Assembly (NCBI GenBank): GCA_002314595.1
Contig: DCGP01000005.1
Span: 1-27,084 of the forward strand
DNA from: Clostridiales bacterium UBA1775
Lineage (GTDB): Bacteria > Bacillota > Clostridia > Monoglobales > Firm-18
Direction: 5' to 3'
Length of the DNA: 27,084 bases
Below the pieces are notes generated by a model. It searched no databases. It was not told the origin of the DNA and worked only from the letters and a program-made list of their open reading frames with translations. Position numbers and translations under genes: made by a program. Below, in pieces: positions 1 through 7,119 of the stretch. How positions within the stretch are numbered: the stretch's first letter is position 1; each line of letters starts with the position of its first letter.

Positions 1-14
1 CGCTTTATCATCAG

Positions 15-87
15 TGGAGACGGAGAGATTCGAACTTTTGACCCCCTGCTTGCAAGGCAGGTGCTCTCCCAGCTGAGCTACACCCCC
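15..87 (-). tRNA. tRNA-Ala (anticodon TGC)
   Basis: Read on the minus strand, this 73-nt sequence folds as a cloverleaf. The acceptor stem is GGGGGTG with CGTCTCC (three G-U type pairs), the D arm contains AGCTCAG, and the anticodon loop CTTGCAA gives TGC, which decodes GCN alanine codons. The T loop is TTCGAAT. The 3' CCA is not encoded: CTG follows the discriminator A. The T stem pairs AAAAG with CTCTC, leaving two A-C oppositions where a clean stem is usual. It lies 23 nt downstream of the tRNA-Ile and probably shares its promoter. The tRNA-Ile/tRNA-Ala pair often sits in rRNA spacers, but no 16S rRNA precedes it here. Confidence 0.95.
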
Positions 88-110
88 ACGTGCTTTCTTT
101 ATTTAATTGT

Positions 111-187
111 TGGTGGGCTCAAGTGGACTCGAACCACCGACCTCACGCTTATCAGGCGTGTGCTCTAACCTGCTGAGCTATAAGCCC
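111..187 (-). tRNA. tRNA-Ile (anticodon GAT)
   Basis: The minus strand gives a full cloverleaf: acceptor stem GGGCTTA with TGAGCCC, D arm containing AGCTCAG, anticodon loop CTGATAA (anticodon GAT), and T loop TTCGAGT closed by GGTGG/CCACT-type pairs. A CCA end is encoded (positions 113-111), unlike in the neighbouring tRNA-Ala. It is the first gene of a short tRNA unit transcribed leftward from the promoter at 208-236. Confidence 0.96.
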
Positions 188-207
188 ATATCTCAGACAC
201 GAGTAAT

Positions 208-236
208 ATTATAACACAGCAGATTTGGTTTGTCAA
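208..236 (-). promoter_or_regulatory. Consensus sigma-A promoter of the tRNA-Ile/tRNA-Ala unit
   Basis: On the minus strand TTGACA (236-231) and TATAAT (213-208) are separated by exactly 17 nt, a perfect consensus. The -10 is also extended (TGTTATAAT). It begins about 20 nt upstream of the tRNA-Ile, as expected for a strongly expressed stable RNA. No terminator is seen between it and the upstream protein gene at 255-893. Confidence 0.9.
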
Positions 237-254
237 CACTTTTTTGCTTATTTT

Positions 255-893
255 TTACTTATTTTTATAAAAATATTCCAAAACTTTTAACGCATTTTCT
301 TGTTTTTTTGATTCCTCATTTTCGGAACGCTGCTTGGTATTTAATATTCTAACTGCCATATACAGTTTTTTGTTGTTTTCATAGCCCAAAGACTTTATAA
401 TGGAATTATTGTCAATTTGGATTGCATAGTCAGGTGATGTGTTACCTGTAATTTTTGAAATATCCTCTAAAAGTTCCATTTTGATGCAGTATTTATAAAA
501 TACCTTATCTAACAAATACAGATATCCTTCGCCCTCTAACATCTCAAACTGAATTGCTGTTTGCATTGAATAGTCTGATTCCGAAGTGATTTTATCTACA
601 TCCCCTGCTGTTAGATTTTGAAAGTCAAAATCAACCTTGCCATTTTCGTTGATATCGTCAATCAGTTTAGTGAATTCTGCCTTTGTTTTTGCTTCAAATT
701 GGTCTGTAATAGGGTCTTCACCTATATAATACCCAACTAAATCATAATCAATCAGATTAGTGCAGGAAACTATTCCCCAGGCAATAAAAGCAAGAAGCAA
801 TGCTCCAAAAAAGATTTTAAGCTTATAATAAAACCAAAAATTTTTAAACCAATTTAAGTCCTTTTTTTCATTCCAAAAGTTTTGTTCAGCCAT
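255..893 (-). CDS. Hypothetical protein with one N-terminal membrane segment
   Basis: A 212-residue protein of unrecognised function. A hydrophilic, aromatic N-terminus (about residues 1-26) is followed by one hydrophobic segment (about 27-46, including GALLLAFIAWGIV), then an acidic hydrophilic domain to the C-terminus, so a bitopic or membrane-anchored protein is likely. A Cys at the end of the hydrophobic segment is not in a clear lipobox. The start ATG has GAGAGG 9 nt upstream, and a perfect promoter lies at 919-947, so it appears monocistronic. I recall similar short proteins (FWYYYK-type N-terminus, then one TM) in Clostridia, but I cannot name a family. The open reading frame and its signals are clear; the function is not. 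Confidence 0.75.
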   Translation of the reverse strand: MAEQNFWNEKKDLNWFKNFWFYYKLKIFFGALLLAFIAWGIVSCTNLIDYDLVGYYIGEDPITDQFEAKTKAEFTKLIDDINENGKVDFDFQNLTAGDVDKITSESDYSMQTAIQFEMLEGEGYLYLLDKVFYKYCIKMELLEDISKITGNTSPDYAIQIDNNSIIKSLGYENNKKLYMAVRILNTKQRSENEESKKQENALKVLEYFYKNK

Positions 894-918
894 ATTTTTT
901 TACCTCTCAATTACACTT

Positions 919-947
919 ATTATATATCTAAAAAGTACTTGTGTCAA
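919..947 (-). promoter_or_regulatory. Consensus sigma-A promoter of the 212-residue protein
   Basis: On the minus strand TTGACA (947-942) and TATAAT (924-919) are spaced by 17 nt. The -35 box directly abuts the U-tract of the terminator at 951-985, so the end of one transcription unit and the start of the next are packed into about 65 bp. Confidence 0.88.
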
Positions 948-950
948 TAA

Positions 951-985
951 AAAAAGAATTCGTTTAACTAAACGAATTCTTTTTT
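951..985 (-). terminator. Intrinsic terminator of the GH20 gene
   Basis: A perfect 10-bp stem (956-965 with 970-979) with loop AACT is extended by A/T pairs on both sides. On the minus strand it is followed by a run of Ts. It begins a few bases after the stop of the GH20 gene. A T-run also lies on the plus side, so the structure could work in both directions. Confidence 0.88.
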
Positions 986-988
986 TAT

Positions 989-2674
989 TTATCTTTTGTT
1001 GTTCCAATAATCTAAAATTCTGCACGCTTCATTAAGTTCACTTGGTTTATTACGTAAGTTCCAAAGGGTAACAAATTCATTGTACCATTTTTTATAATCT
1101 ACATAGCATTCTATTGTATATCCGTCCCTTACTGCTCGTAAATCTGCAACTACTGCATATCCGTCAATAGCGTTAATTATTTCTCTTTTAATGTTATCAT
1201 TATAGAAATTAGCATTTGACACCATTTCACTTGCCTTTTTACATACTGAAATGGCATTGATATAATTTTCTGCTTCTATTTTATCGTGCCTATCTACAAC
1301 AAGGCTTACCCAATAGCAAACCCCTCTTACACTTGAAATTAGTGCCATTGCATCAACTACAACTTGATTTCCATATATTATTTTTGATGCTAATTTACGA
1401 AAATCACCATCTGCAACTGTTTGGTGATTCCAAGATATTGATGCACCAAGCAAAATACCATATTCGGAAGAAGTAATGCTTGCAAGATTGCCATAATCCC
1501 CCCAATTTGTATTTAATGCACCTAATGCACCGTGTTTAAAGCCATATCCGATAAAGTTGACAATGTTATTTTCTTCAACCTCAACGTCTTCGGAAAATCC
1601 ACACCACGATGTTGTTCCCGGACACATAATTTGAGTAATTCCACATTCTTTAAATTTAATTGCCTTGCCCTCGTCAGGATTTTTTTGATATTCCCAATTA
1701 AGCATTATTACACCCTTTGGAATATCCTTTAATCTTTCAGGATGTTGAAGGATAATATCCCCCCACATCATAACAGTTTTGCCTTTGGATTGCAAATAAT
1801 TTATTAGTTTAGTTACAAAGGAAACATAAAGTTCGGCCTTGTCTTTGCCCTTATTTACACCATTGCCAAGGTCAAAGGTTTCATCACAACAGATGTTAAA
1901 TTTGTCGCTGTGAGTAACCTCTAAATACTGGTCTATTAAGCTTTTTACAACCTCAAAGGATTCCTCAAGAGTTGGGTTGATAGTGTGGTGAATCATTCTG
2001 TCTTCCCAATAGTGATTTGGCGAATCCAAATTAGGCATCTCGCTTAAATGATTATACTTTTCGTTATTTAAAAGCTCATACAAATGCCCAAATGTTGCTA
2101 TTGACGGAATTAGTTCTATAAATCTTTCATCACAATATTTTTCAAGCTCTAAAATTTCTGCCTTTGTAAGATAGCCGAATTTATCCAAGCAGAAGGCATA
2201 CTCTTTAAATTCAAAGGTGTGTTCAATATATAGCTGCAATGAGTTTTGTTTATACATTGCAAGCTTGTCAACAAGCGCCTTTAATGTGTCAAGTGTCGGA
2301 ACTTTACCCCTTGTAACATCGTGATAAAATCCACGATATTTCATATCAGGCTTGTCCTCAACCTCACAGCAATTTAAAGTATCACCGTATGTATTTAATA
2401 GCAATTTAAGTGTCTGGACCCCATAAAATGCTCCGTTTATCCCCGATGATTTAATGTCTGCACCATTTTTAGATATTTTAAGTGAATAGCTTTCCTCGTC
2501 TGTATTTCCGATTTCAATATTTACTAAAATTCCATCTTTGTTATCCCTTGAAATACGGTTACACTCGTTTACTATTCTGCTGTCCTTATTTCCGATAAAA
2601 TTCCAATGGATTTTTGAAAAATCTGCTGTTTCGCTATACTCAACATATTTCTGTGGTTTAGGTAAAATATTCAT
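989..2674 (-). CDS. Glycoside hydrolase family 20 type beta-N-acetylhexosaminidase
   Basis: A 561-residue protein with no signal peptide, so probably cytoplasmic. Residues 1-110 resemble the GH20 N-terminal accessory domain. From about 112 the sequence follows the GH20 TIM-barrel pattern: YRGFYHDVTRGKVPT, then QLYIEHTF. The catalytic Asp-Glu pair is D264-E265 in CCDETFDLGNG. The expected activity is release of terminal beta-linked GlcNAc or GalNAc from short oligosaccharides by substrate-assisted catalysis. The HxGGDE form of the motif is replaced by CCDET, as in a divergent GH20 branch, so the exact substrate is open. GGAGG lies 6 nt before the ATG. It has its own promoter and terminator. 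The adjacent transporter gene has no sequence-evident functional link. Confidence 0.82.
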   Translation of the reverse strand: MNILPKPQKYVEYSETADFSKIHWNFIGNKDSRIVNECNRISRDNKDGILVNIEIGNTDEESYSLKISKNGADIKSSGINGAFYGVQTLKLLLNTYGDTLNCCEVEDKPDMKYRGFYHDVTRGKVPTLDTLKALVDKLAMYKQNSLQLYIEHTFEFKEYAFCLDKFGYLTKAEILELEKYCDERFIELIPSIATFGHLYELLNNEKYNHLSEMPNLDSPNHYWEDRMIHHTINPTLEESFEVVKSLIDQYLEVTHSDKFNICCDETFDLGNGVNKGKDKAELYVSFVTKLINYLQSKGKTVMMWGDIILQHPERLKDIPKGVIMLNWEYQKNPDEGKAIKFKECGITQIMCPGTTSWCGFSEDVEVEENNIVNFIGYGFKHGALGALNTNWGDYGNLASITSSEYGILLGASISWNHQTVADGDFRKLASKIIYGNQVVVDAMALISSVRGVCYWVSLVVDRHDKIEAENYINAISVCKKASEMVSNANFYNDNIKREIINAIDGYAVVADLRAVRDGYTIECYVDYKKWYNEFVTLWNLRNKPSELNEACRILDYWNNKR

Positions 2675-2703
2675 GGTTCTCCTCCATTTTGTTTGTTACT
2701 TTT

Positions 2704-2732
2704 ATTTTATAACATACTTAAAATTAAGTCAA
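2704..2732 (-). promoter_or_regulatory. Probable promoter of the GH20 gene
   Basis: On the minus strand TTGACT (2732-2727) is followed by TAAAAT (2709-2704) at 17 nt, or by the overlapping extended box TGTTATAAA (TATAAA at 2711-2706) at 15 nt. A further TTGACA lies about 20 nt upstream. Which pair is used is uncertain. Confidence 0.6.
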
Positions 2733-2779
2733 GGGATATAGCCTTTTTGTCAATTATGTTTGATAAGATATTTATTTTT

Positions 2780-2813
2780 ATACAAAAAACCGTAGGATTA
2801 TTCCTACGGTTTT
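2780..2813 (-). terminator. Intrinsic terminator of the DMT transporter gene
   Basis: A stem of about 12 bp (2786-2797 with 2802-2813; core ACCGTAGGA) has the 4-nt loop TTAT. On the minus strand it is followed by TTTTTTG. It lies 28 bp after the transporter stop codon. Confidence 0.88.
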
Positions 2814-2841
2814 AAATAATGTTTTATATTAATTTTTCAAA

Positions 2842-3882
2842 TTACATCTTTTGATGCGCTTTCAAATGTTCCACACTTTTTTCGTAGCAACGCATTGACT
2901 TCTTGCTGTGTTTTATAAAATCACCGTTGTGTTTATGTTCAATTATATGGGAATGAGTACATCCGTCGTGAGTGTGTGTTAAAATATGGGTGTGCGTATG
3001 ACAGCACTCATTAGCTAAAGTATCTGTCACAACAAAAAATGTGCCTAAAAGCATAATTATCAAAGCAATTAAATAACTAAAAGTAAATTTATTTCCTATG
3101 AGTATAAACGAAATAGCTGCTCCGATGAATGGAGCTACCGCATAATATGCACTTGTTTTAGTGGCACCAAGATGCCGTTGAGCTTTGATATATGCAAAGA
3201 TACTCAATCCATAGGCAAAAAAACCAAGAAGCATAGCAAGGAAAATATATTTGATATTAGGAAGTGTTTCACCCATAAACAAAGCTACAATACACGAACC
3301 CAAGCCCGAAAAAATTCCTTTTAATACTACAATCTCATAAGTGCTTTTCTCTGAAATTTTCCGAGTACAATTATTTTCAAGCCCCCAACAAACAGTTGCC
3401 AAAACAACAAACAACGAACCATAAGAAAAATCAAAACCATCAGTGCCATCAAATGAAAGAATAATGCTTGATGTAGTAATGAGCATAATCGCAGTCCACA
3501 GTTTTTTTGATACTTTTTCATTAAATATAACCAGTGCTATCAGTGTGGTTGCAACAATTTCAAAATTTCCAAGAAGAGAGGCATTTGAGGCATTACCGAA
3601 TTTAATTCCAAACATCAAAAAAATCGGTGCCGCAATATCCAACACTATCATACCGACTGTGTACGGCAAATCTTTTTTAGAAAGTTTATCTTCTGCTTTT
3701 TCATTTTTTCTGCGAAATATATACATAATTCCTACGCCAACACCTGCTCCGAGATACAAAAACGATGCTAAAAATGTCGGAGATACATATTCAAGCAACA
3801 GCTTTGAAAATGGTGTACTGACAGCATAAAAAACCGCTGCCATAAAAGCATATATTATCGAAATAACACTCTTATTATTCAT
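2842..3882 (-). CDS. EamA/DMT-family transporter with His/Cys-rich C-terminal tail
   Basis: A polytopic membrane protein of 346 residues with about ten hydrophobic segments. It starts with AFMAAVFYAVSTPFSKLLL, characteristic of the first helix of EamA (RhaT-like) drug/metabolite transporters, and shows the two-fold EamA repeat. After the last helix (about residue 290) comes a cytoplasmic tail of about 55 residues unlike the family norm: CCHTHTHILTHTHDG, then CTHSHIIEHKH, with 12 His and 4 Cys in all. This suggests binding of a transition metal, perhaps regulating transport or pointing to the substrate (inference). I chose the ATG at 3882 because GAGG lies 7 nt before it; the in-frame TTG two codons upstream leaves no room for a ribosome site. 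It has its own promoter and terminator. Confidence 0.85.
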   Translation of the reverse strand: MNNKSVISIIYAFMAAVFYAVSTPFSKLLLEYVSPTFLASFLYLGAGVGVGIMYIFRRKNEKAEDKLSKKDLPYTVGMIVLDIAAPIFLMFGIKFGNASNASLLGNFEIVATTLIALVIFNEKVSKKLWTAIMLITTSSIILSFDGTDGFDFSYGSLFVVLATVCWGLENNCTRKISEKSTYEIVVLKGIFSGLGSCIVALFMGETLPNIKYIFLAMLLGFFAYGLSIFAYIKAQRHLGATKTSAYYAVAPFIGAAISFILIGNKFTFSYLIALIIMLLGTFFVVTDTLANECCHTHTHILTHTHDGCTHSHIIEHKHNGDFIKHSKKSMRCYEKSVEHLKAHQKM

Positions 3883-3917
3883 ATTCAATCCTCAATATCT
3901 TATTGTTGTTTTATAAT

Positions 3918-3946
3918 ATTATATCGCAAAATCCAAGGAATATCAA
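3918..3946 (-). promoter_or_regulatory. Promoter of the DMT transporter gene
   Basis: On the minus strand TTGATA (3946-3941) and TATAAT (3923-3918) are separated by 17 nt, upstream of the ATG at 3882. The stretch 3947-4040 beyond it is AT-rich and shows no recognisable feature. Confidence 0.8.
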
Positions 3947-4040
3947 TTGATAAAACGACGATTTTTTTAAATTAAAAAATATTTGTTCTTTTTTAGTAGT
4001 TTTGTAAGCCATGTAATTTCATTATACTACATTCTCTTTT

Positions 4041-4075
4041 ATCAAAAATAAACTCCTTGCATTTGCAAGGAGTTT
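4041..4075 (-). terminator. Intrinsic terminator of the greA-lysS unit
   Basis: A perfect 11-bp stem (4050-4060 with 4065-4075; AACTCCTTGC arm) has the loop ATTT. On the minus strand it is followed by ATTTTTGAT. It lies 275 bp beyond the lysS stop, leaving a long 3' untranslated region. Confidence 0.85.
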
Positions 4076-4181
4076 AACATTAAGGTCCTTTTATAATGTT
4101 TTAATTTGTGTTTCAAATGGCGTAAGTTTGGCGTAAATGGCATAAATCTTATTTTTGTCAAGTACGTAAACCTGCATAAAC

Positions 4182-4350
4182 ACTAACTTTTTGATTAGTT
4201 ATTATCTATTGGCTTCTCCGACTCCCTTCGCCATTTCTTGATTCAACCTTTGGTTGAAATGGCTTGGTCGCTGGATTTGCCTCCTACGCAACACGCCATA
4301 CCCGTATGGCTTATGTGTTGCTGACAAACCCATTTTGCAACGAATGTTGC
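4182..4350 (-). other. Structured, repeat-like 3' region after lysS
   Basis: Directly after the lysS stop is a run of inverted repeats: 4337-4350 (GCAAC-gaat-GTTGC); 4288-4321, a 7-bp arm GCAACAC/GTGTTGC continuing after a 4-nt bulge into GCCATA/TATGGC; 4231-4262 (TTCAACC-ttt-GGTTGAA with flanking CCAT/ATGG); and a weak one at 4182-4199. The composition is visibly more GC-rich than the flanks. Farther on (about 4117-4145) the motif TGGCGTAA recurs in direct orientation. It could be a dispersed palindromic element or a structured 3' UTR. An overlapping 75-codon frame here has no convincing start or ribosome site, so I do not call it a gene. Confidence 0.55.
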
Positions 4351-5841
4351 TTATGCGTTTGTAGTCGGCTTCATTGTTGGGAATAGTAATACGTCTCTGA
4401 TTGCTTCTGCGCCTGTTAGCAACATACACATACGGTCAATACCAAAGCCGATACCACCTGTTGGAGGCATACCGATTTCAAGAGCATTCATAAAGTCTTC
4501 ATCTGTTGTGTTTGCCTCTTCGTCCCCTAACGCAAGTTGTTCTTCTTGTGCTTTAAAGCGTTCTCTTTGGTCGATTGGGTCGTTAAGTTCCGAATAAGCA
4601 TTTGCCATTTCCCAACCATTCATAAAGAATTCAAAACGTTCAACATATTCCGGATTTTCCGGCTTTTTCTTTGTAAGAGGCGAAATTTCAATTGGATGGT
4701 CCATAACAAATGTTGGTTGCAACAAGTGTTCTTCTGCATATTCTTCAAAGAATAGCGCCAAAATATCACCTTTTTTATGTCTGTCTTCAAACTCTACGTG
4801 TTTTTCCTTAGCGATTGCTCTTGCCTCTTCAAGTGTATGTATTTCGTTAAAATCTACACCTGCATATTTTTTAACAGCATCTACCATTGTAATTCTTTCA
4901 AATGGCTTACCCAAATCCATCTCAATGCCTTTATAAGTAATTTTAGTTGTGCCTAAAACCTCTTGGGCAACATGGCGGTATAGGTTTTCTGTTAAATCCA
5001 TCATACCGTGATAATCTGTATATGCTTGGTAAAGCTCCATAAGTGTAAATTCCGGATTATGACGAGTATCTAAGCCTTCGTTTCTAAACACTCTGCCGAT
5101 TTCGTAAACCTTTTCCAAACCACCTACGATAAGTCGTTTTAGATATAGTTCAAGAGAAATACGAAGTTTAAAATCTTCATCAAGAGCGTTAAAGTGGGTT
5201 TCAAACGGACGAGCAGACGCACCACCTGCATTTGATACAAGCATTGGTGTTTCAACTTCCAAGAAACCTTCATCGTTTAAATAATTACGAATTGATGAGA
5301 TAATCCTTGAACGCTTGATAAATGTGTCCTTAACCTCTGCATTCATAATAAGGTCAACATAACGTTGACGATATCTTAAATCTGTATCTACAAGACCATG
5401 GAATTTTTCCGGTAATGGTTGCAATGATTTTGAAAGTAATGTGATTTTAGAAACACGAATTGATTTTTCGCCCTTTTCCGTTGTAAATACAACACCCTCT
5501 ACACCTACAATATCACCGATATCATATTTTTTAAATGCGTTGTAAGCATCTTCGCCTAAAATATCACGCTTAACAAAGATTTGCATATTTCCACTAACGT
5601 CTGCTACGTTACCAAAGGATACGCTTCCCATCTTTCTTTTTGCCATTAAACGTCCTGCTACAACAACAGGCTTTTCATCAAATTCCTCATAGTTATCTCT
5701 AATTTGTTGAATGTGATGCTTTCTGTCAAATTTAGTGATTACAAATGGGTCTGCATTATTTTCAACAAGCTCTTTTAACTTTTCACGTCTAACTTGCAAT
5801 ACATCACCAATTTGTTGATTGTTATTATTTTTTTCTGCCAT
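4351..5841 (-). CDS. lysS: Lysyl-tRNA synthetase, class II
   Basis: A 496-residue cytoplasmic enzyme of normal family length that charges tRNA-Lys with lysine using ATP. An N-terminal OB-fold anticodon-binding domain spans about residues 57-145 (VAGRLMAKRKMG). Class II motif 1 lies near 184-202 (FLEVETPML), motif 2 at about 251-268 (VFRNEGLDTRHNPEFT), and motif 3 at about 463-476 (GIGFGIDRMCMLLT). The C-terminus FPTMKP is typical, but the last residues TTNA run straight into the repeat-like region, so the original end may have been altered. AAAGG sits about 9 nt before the ATG. greA ends 27 bp upstream, the greA-lysS order common in Firmicutes, so both probably share the promoter at 6414-6442. 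Confidence 0.97.
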   Translation of the reverse strand: MAEKNNNNQQIGDVLQVRREKLKELVENNADPFVITKFDRKHHIQQIRDNYEEFDEKPVVVAGRLMAKRKMGSVSFGNVADVSGNMQIFVKRDILGEDAYNAFKKYDIGDIVGVEGVVFTTEKGEKSIRVSKITLLSKSLQPLPEKFHGLVDTDLRYRQRYVDLIMNAEVKDTFIKRSRIISSIRNYLNDEGFLEVETPMLVSNAGGASARPFETHFNALDEDFKLRISLELYLKRLIVGGLEKVYEIGRVFRNEGLDTRHNPEFTLMELYQAYTDYHGMMDLTENLYRHVAQEVLGTTKITYKGIEMDLGKPFERITMVDAVKKYAGVDFNEIHTLEEARAIAKEKHVEFEDRHKKGDILALFFEEYAEEHLLQPTFVMDHPIEISPLTKKKPENPEYVERFEFFMNGWEMANAYSELNDPIDQRERFKAQEEQLALGDEEANTTDEDFMNALEIGMPPTGGIGFGIDRMCMLLTGAEAIRDVLLFPTMKPTTNA

Positions 5842-5868
5842 ATAATCAAACCTTTCGTAAATTGTTTA

Positions 5869-6348
5869 TTATTTGTTGATTTCTAAAATTTTAAGTTTGA
5901 TTGAACCGTCCGGAACAGGTACTTCAACTTCTTCGCCGATTGATTTGCCTAAAAGTGATGCACCAACAGGTGATTCGTCAGAAATCTTGCCCTTTGATGG
6001 GTCTGCTTCTGTTGAACCTACAATATTATAAGTTAATTCTTCGTCAAATTCTTCGTCAAAAACTTTGACTGTGCAACCTAATGAAACCTTTTCTGTTGAA
6101 ATCTCTGTTTCGTCAATTACTTTTGCATTTTTAAGCATTGTTTCGATTTCAATAATACGGATTTCCATTTGTGCTTGTTTGTTTTTAGCTTCGTCATATT
6201 CTGAATTTTCAGACAAGTCCCCGTAGCCTAATGCTACTTTGATTTCTGCTGCAACTTCTTGACGTTTTACTGTTTTTAAATATTCTAATTCCTTTTCTAA
6301 TTTTTCCAAGCCTTCGCTTGTAAGAATAACTTGTTTAACTGATGCCAT
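5869..6348 (-). CDS. greA: Transcription elongation factor GreA
   Basis: A protein of 159 residues, the usual GreA length. It rescues backtracked RNA polymerase by stimulating transcript cleavage in the secondary channel. The N-terminal coiled coil (about residues 5-75) carries the acidic tip in GYGDLSENSEYDEAKN, and the C-terminal FKBP-like domain ends GEEVEVPVPDGSIKLKILEI. I chose the second ATG (6348), 9 nt after AAGGAG; the in-frame ATG three codons upstream abuts the ribosome site and would add only MNN. It is the first gene of the greA-lysS operon, with a perfect promoter just upstream. Confidence 0.96.
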   Translation of the reverse strand: MASVKQVILTSEGLEKLEKELEYLKTVKRQEVAAEIKVALGYGDLSENSEYDEAKNKQAQMEIRIIEIETMLKNAKVIDETEISTEKVSLGCTVKVFDEEFDEELTYNIVGSTEADPSKGKISDESPVGASLLGKSIGEEVEVPVPDGSIKLKILEINK

Positions 6349-6413
6349 ATTATTCATCTCCTTACAAAATTTATATAAAACATTTTGCTATATTTGTTTT
6401 CACAATCCTTTAT

Positions 6414-6442
6414 ATTATATACAAAACTCGTCAATTTGTCAA
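6414..6442 (-). promoter_or_regulatory. Consensus promoter of greA-lysS
   Basis: On the minus strand TTGACA (6442-6437) and TATAAT (6419-6414) are 17 nt apart. The -35 box lies inside the last codons of the upstream gene (stop at 6431-6433), so no separate intergenic space exists for it. The leader to the greA ATG is about 60 nt with no obvious riboswitch. Confidence 0.88.
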
Positions 6443-7078
6443 TAGAATACACTGTTTAAATACAGTATTCTTCATTCCAAGGGGTGGTTTTACCTTAAAA
6501 TCCATTTTAAAATCATATATTGCATTTTTATTTAGTGGATTAAATTGTGTGCAATTTGACGATATTTTGTTGTTACAAGGCGATATTACCACAACTATTC
6601 CTGATGTTATTTCTTTGCCTTCATCGATTATTTCTACAACTGCACCCATACCGTTCAAAACATCTTCTGTTAATTTATTTGCTTTATTTATTTTATTGGT
6701 TGATACTGAAATATTGTTTGAAAGCTCCGTTAACTGCTTAATAATTTTTATGCCTTGATTTGATAGTTCTTTATCTATTATTGTGATTTTTATACTATCA
6801 TCATTTGATTTAATCAATTTCCTGATTGTAGATAATAATTCATTATAATAAACATTTATACCGTCTATTATTTTAAATTTATCGCCTAAATATTCTGCGT
6901 TTTCAAGTAATACTATATCTTTAATATTATGCTTCCAAAATATCTTTTCATAATTGGTATCTTGATATGTAATTACAAAAACGATTTCGTAAAAATCAAC
7001 CCTGTAATACTGTACCCTTTTAAAATGATTTATTATACTTCGTTTTCTTTTCGGTAATAAAACACCTATATTCTTCAT
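6431..7078 (-). CDS. Hypothetical protein, possible alpha/beta fold
   Basis: A 215-residue soluble, basic protein that I do not recognise. The N-terminus MKNIGVLLPKRKRS is followed by alternating hydrophobic strands and helices. A central strand (KITIIDKE, about residues 97-104), a helix (GIKIIKQLTELS) and a second strand (ISVSTN) resemble one half of a Rossmann-like unit, followed by GMGAVVEIID. This fold reading is inference only. No catalytic motif, signal peptide or TM segment is seen. GGGAG lies 7 nt before the ATG. It follows the S41 protease gene by 41 bp with no terminator between, so it is probably the last gene of the ftsE/ftsX-linked unit by read-through. Its final codons contain the greA promoter. 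Confidence 0.65.
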   Translation of the reverse strand: MKNIGVLLPKRKRSIINHFKRVQYYRVDFYEIVFVITYQDTNYEKIFWKHNIKDIVLLENAEYLGDKFKIIDGINVYYNELLSTIRKLIKSNDDSIKITIIDKELSNQGIKIIKQLTELSNNISVSTNKINKANKLTEDVLNGMGAVVEIIDEGKEITSGIVVVISPCNNKISSNCTQFNPLNKNAIYDFKMDFKVKPPLGMKNTVFKQCILLTN

Positions 7079-7119
7079 ATAATCTCTCCCATATTAAATT
7101 ATATGAGATAAATTATCAA

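Noticed and set aside
1..187. rRNA operon spacer (16S-Ile-Ala-23S)
   Set aside because: The tRNAs have their own promoter and a protein gene lies upstream, with no 16S end. A 23S gene to the left cannot be excluded but is not visible.
4202..4429. 75-codon minus-strand frame over the lysS 3' end
   Set aside because: Overlaps conserved lysS codons in another frame, lacks a Shine-Dalgarno site, and lies in a hairpin-rich region.
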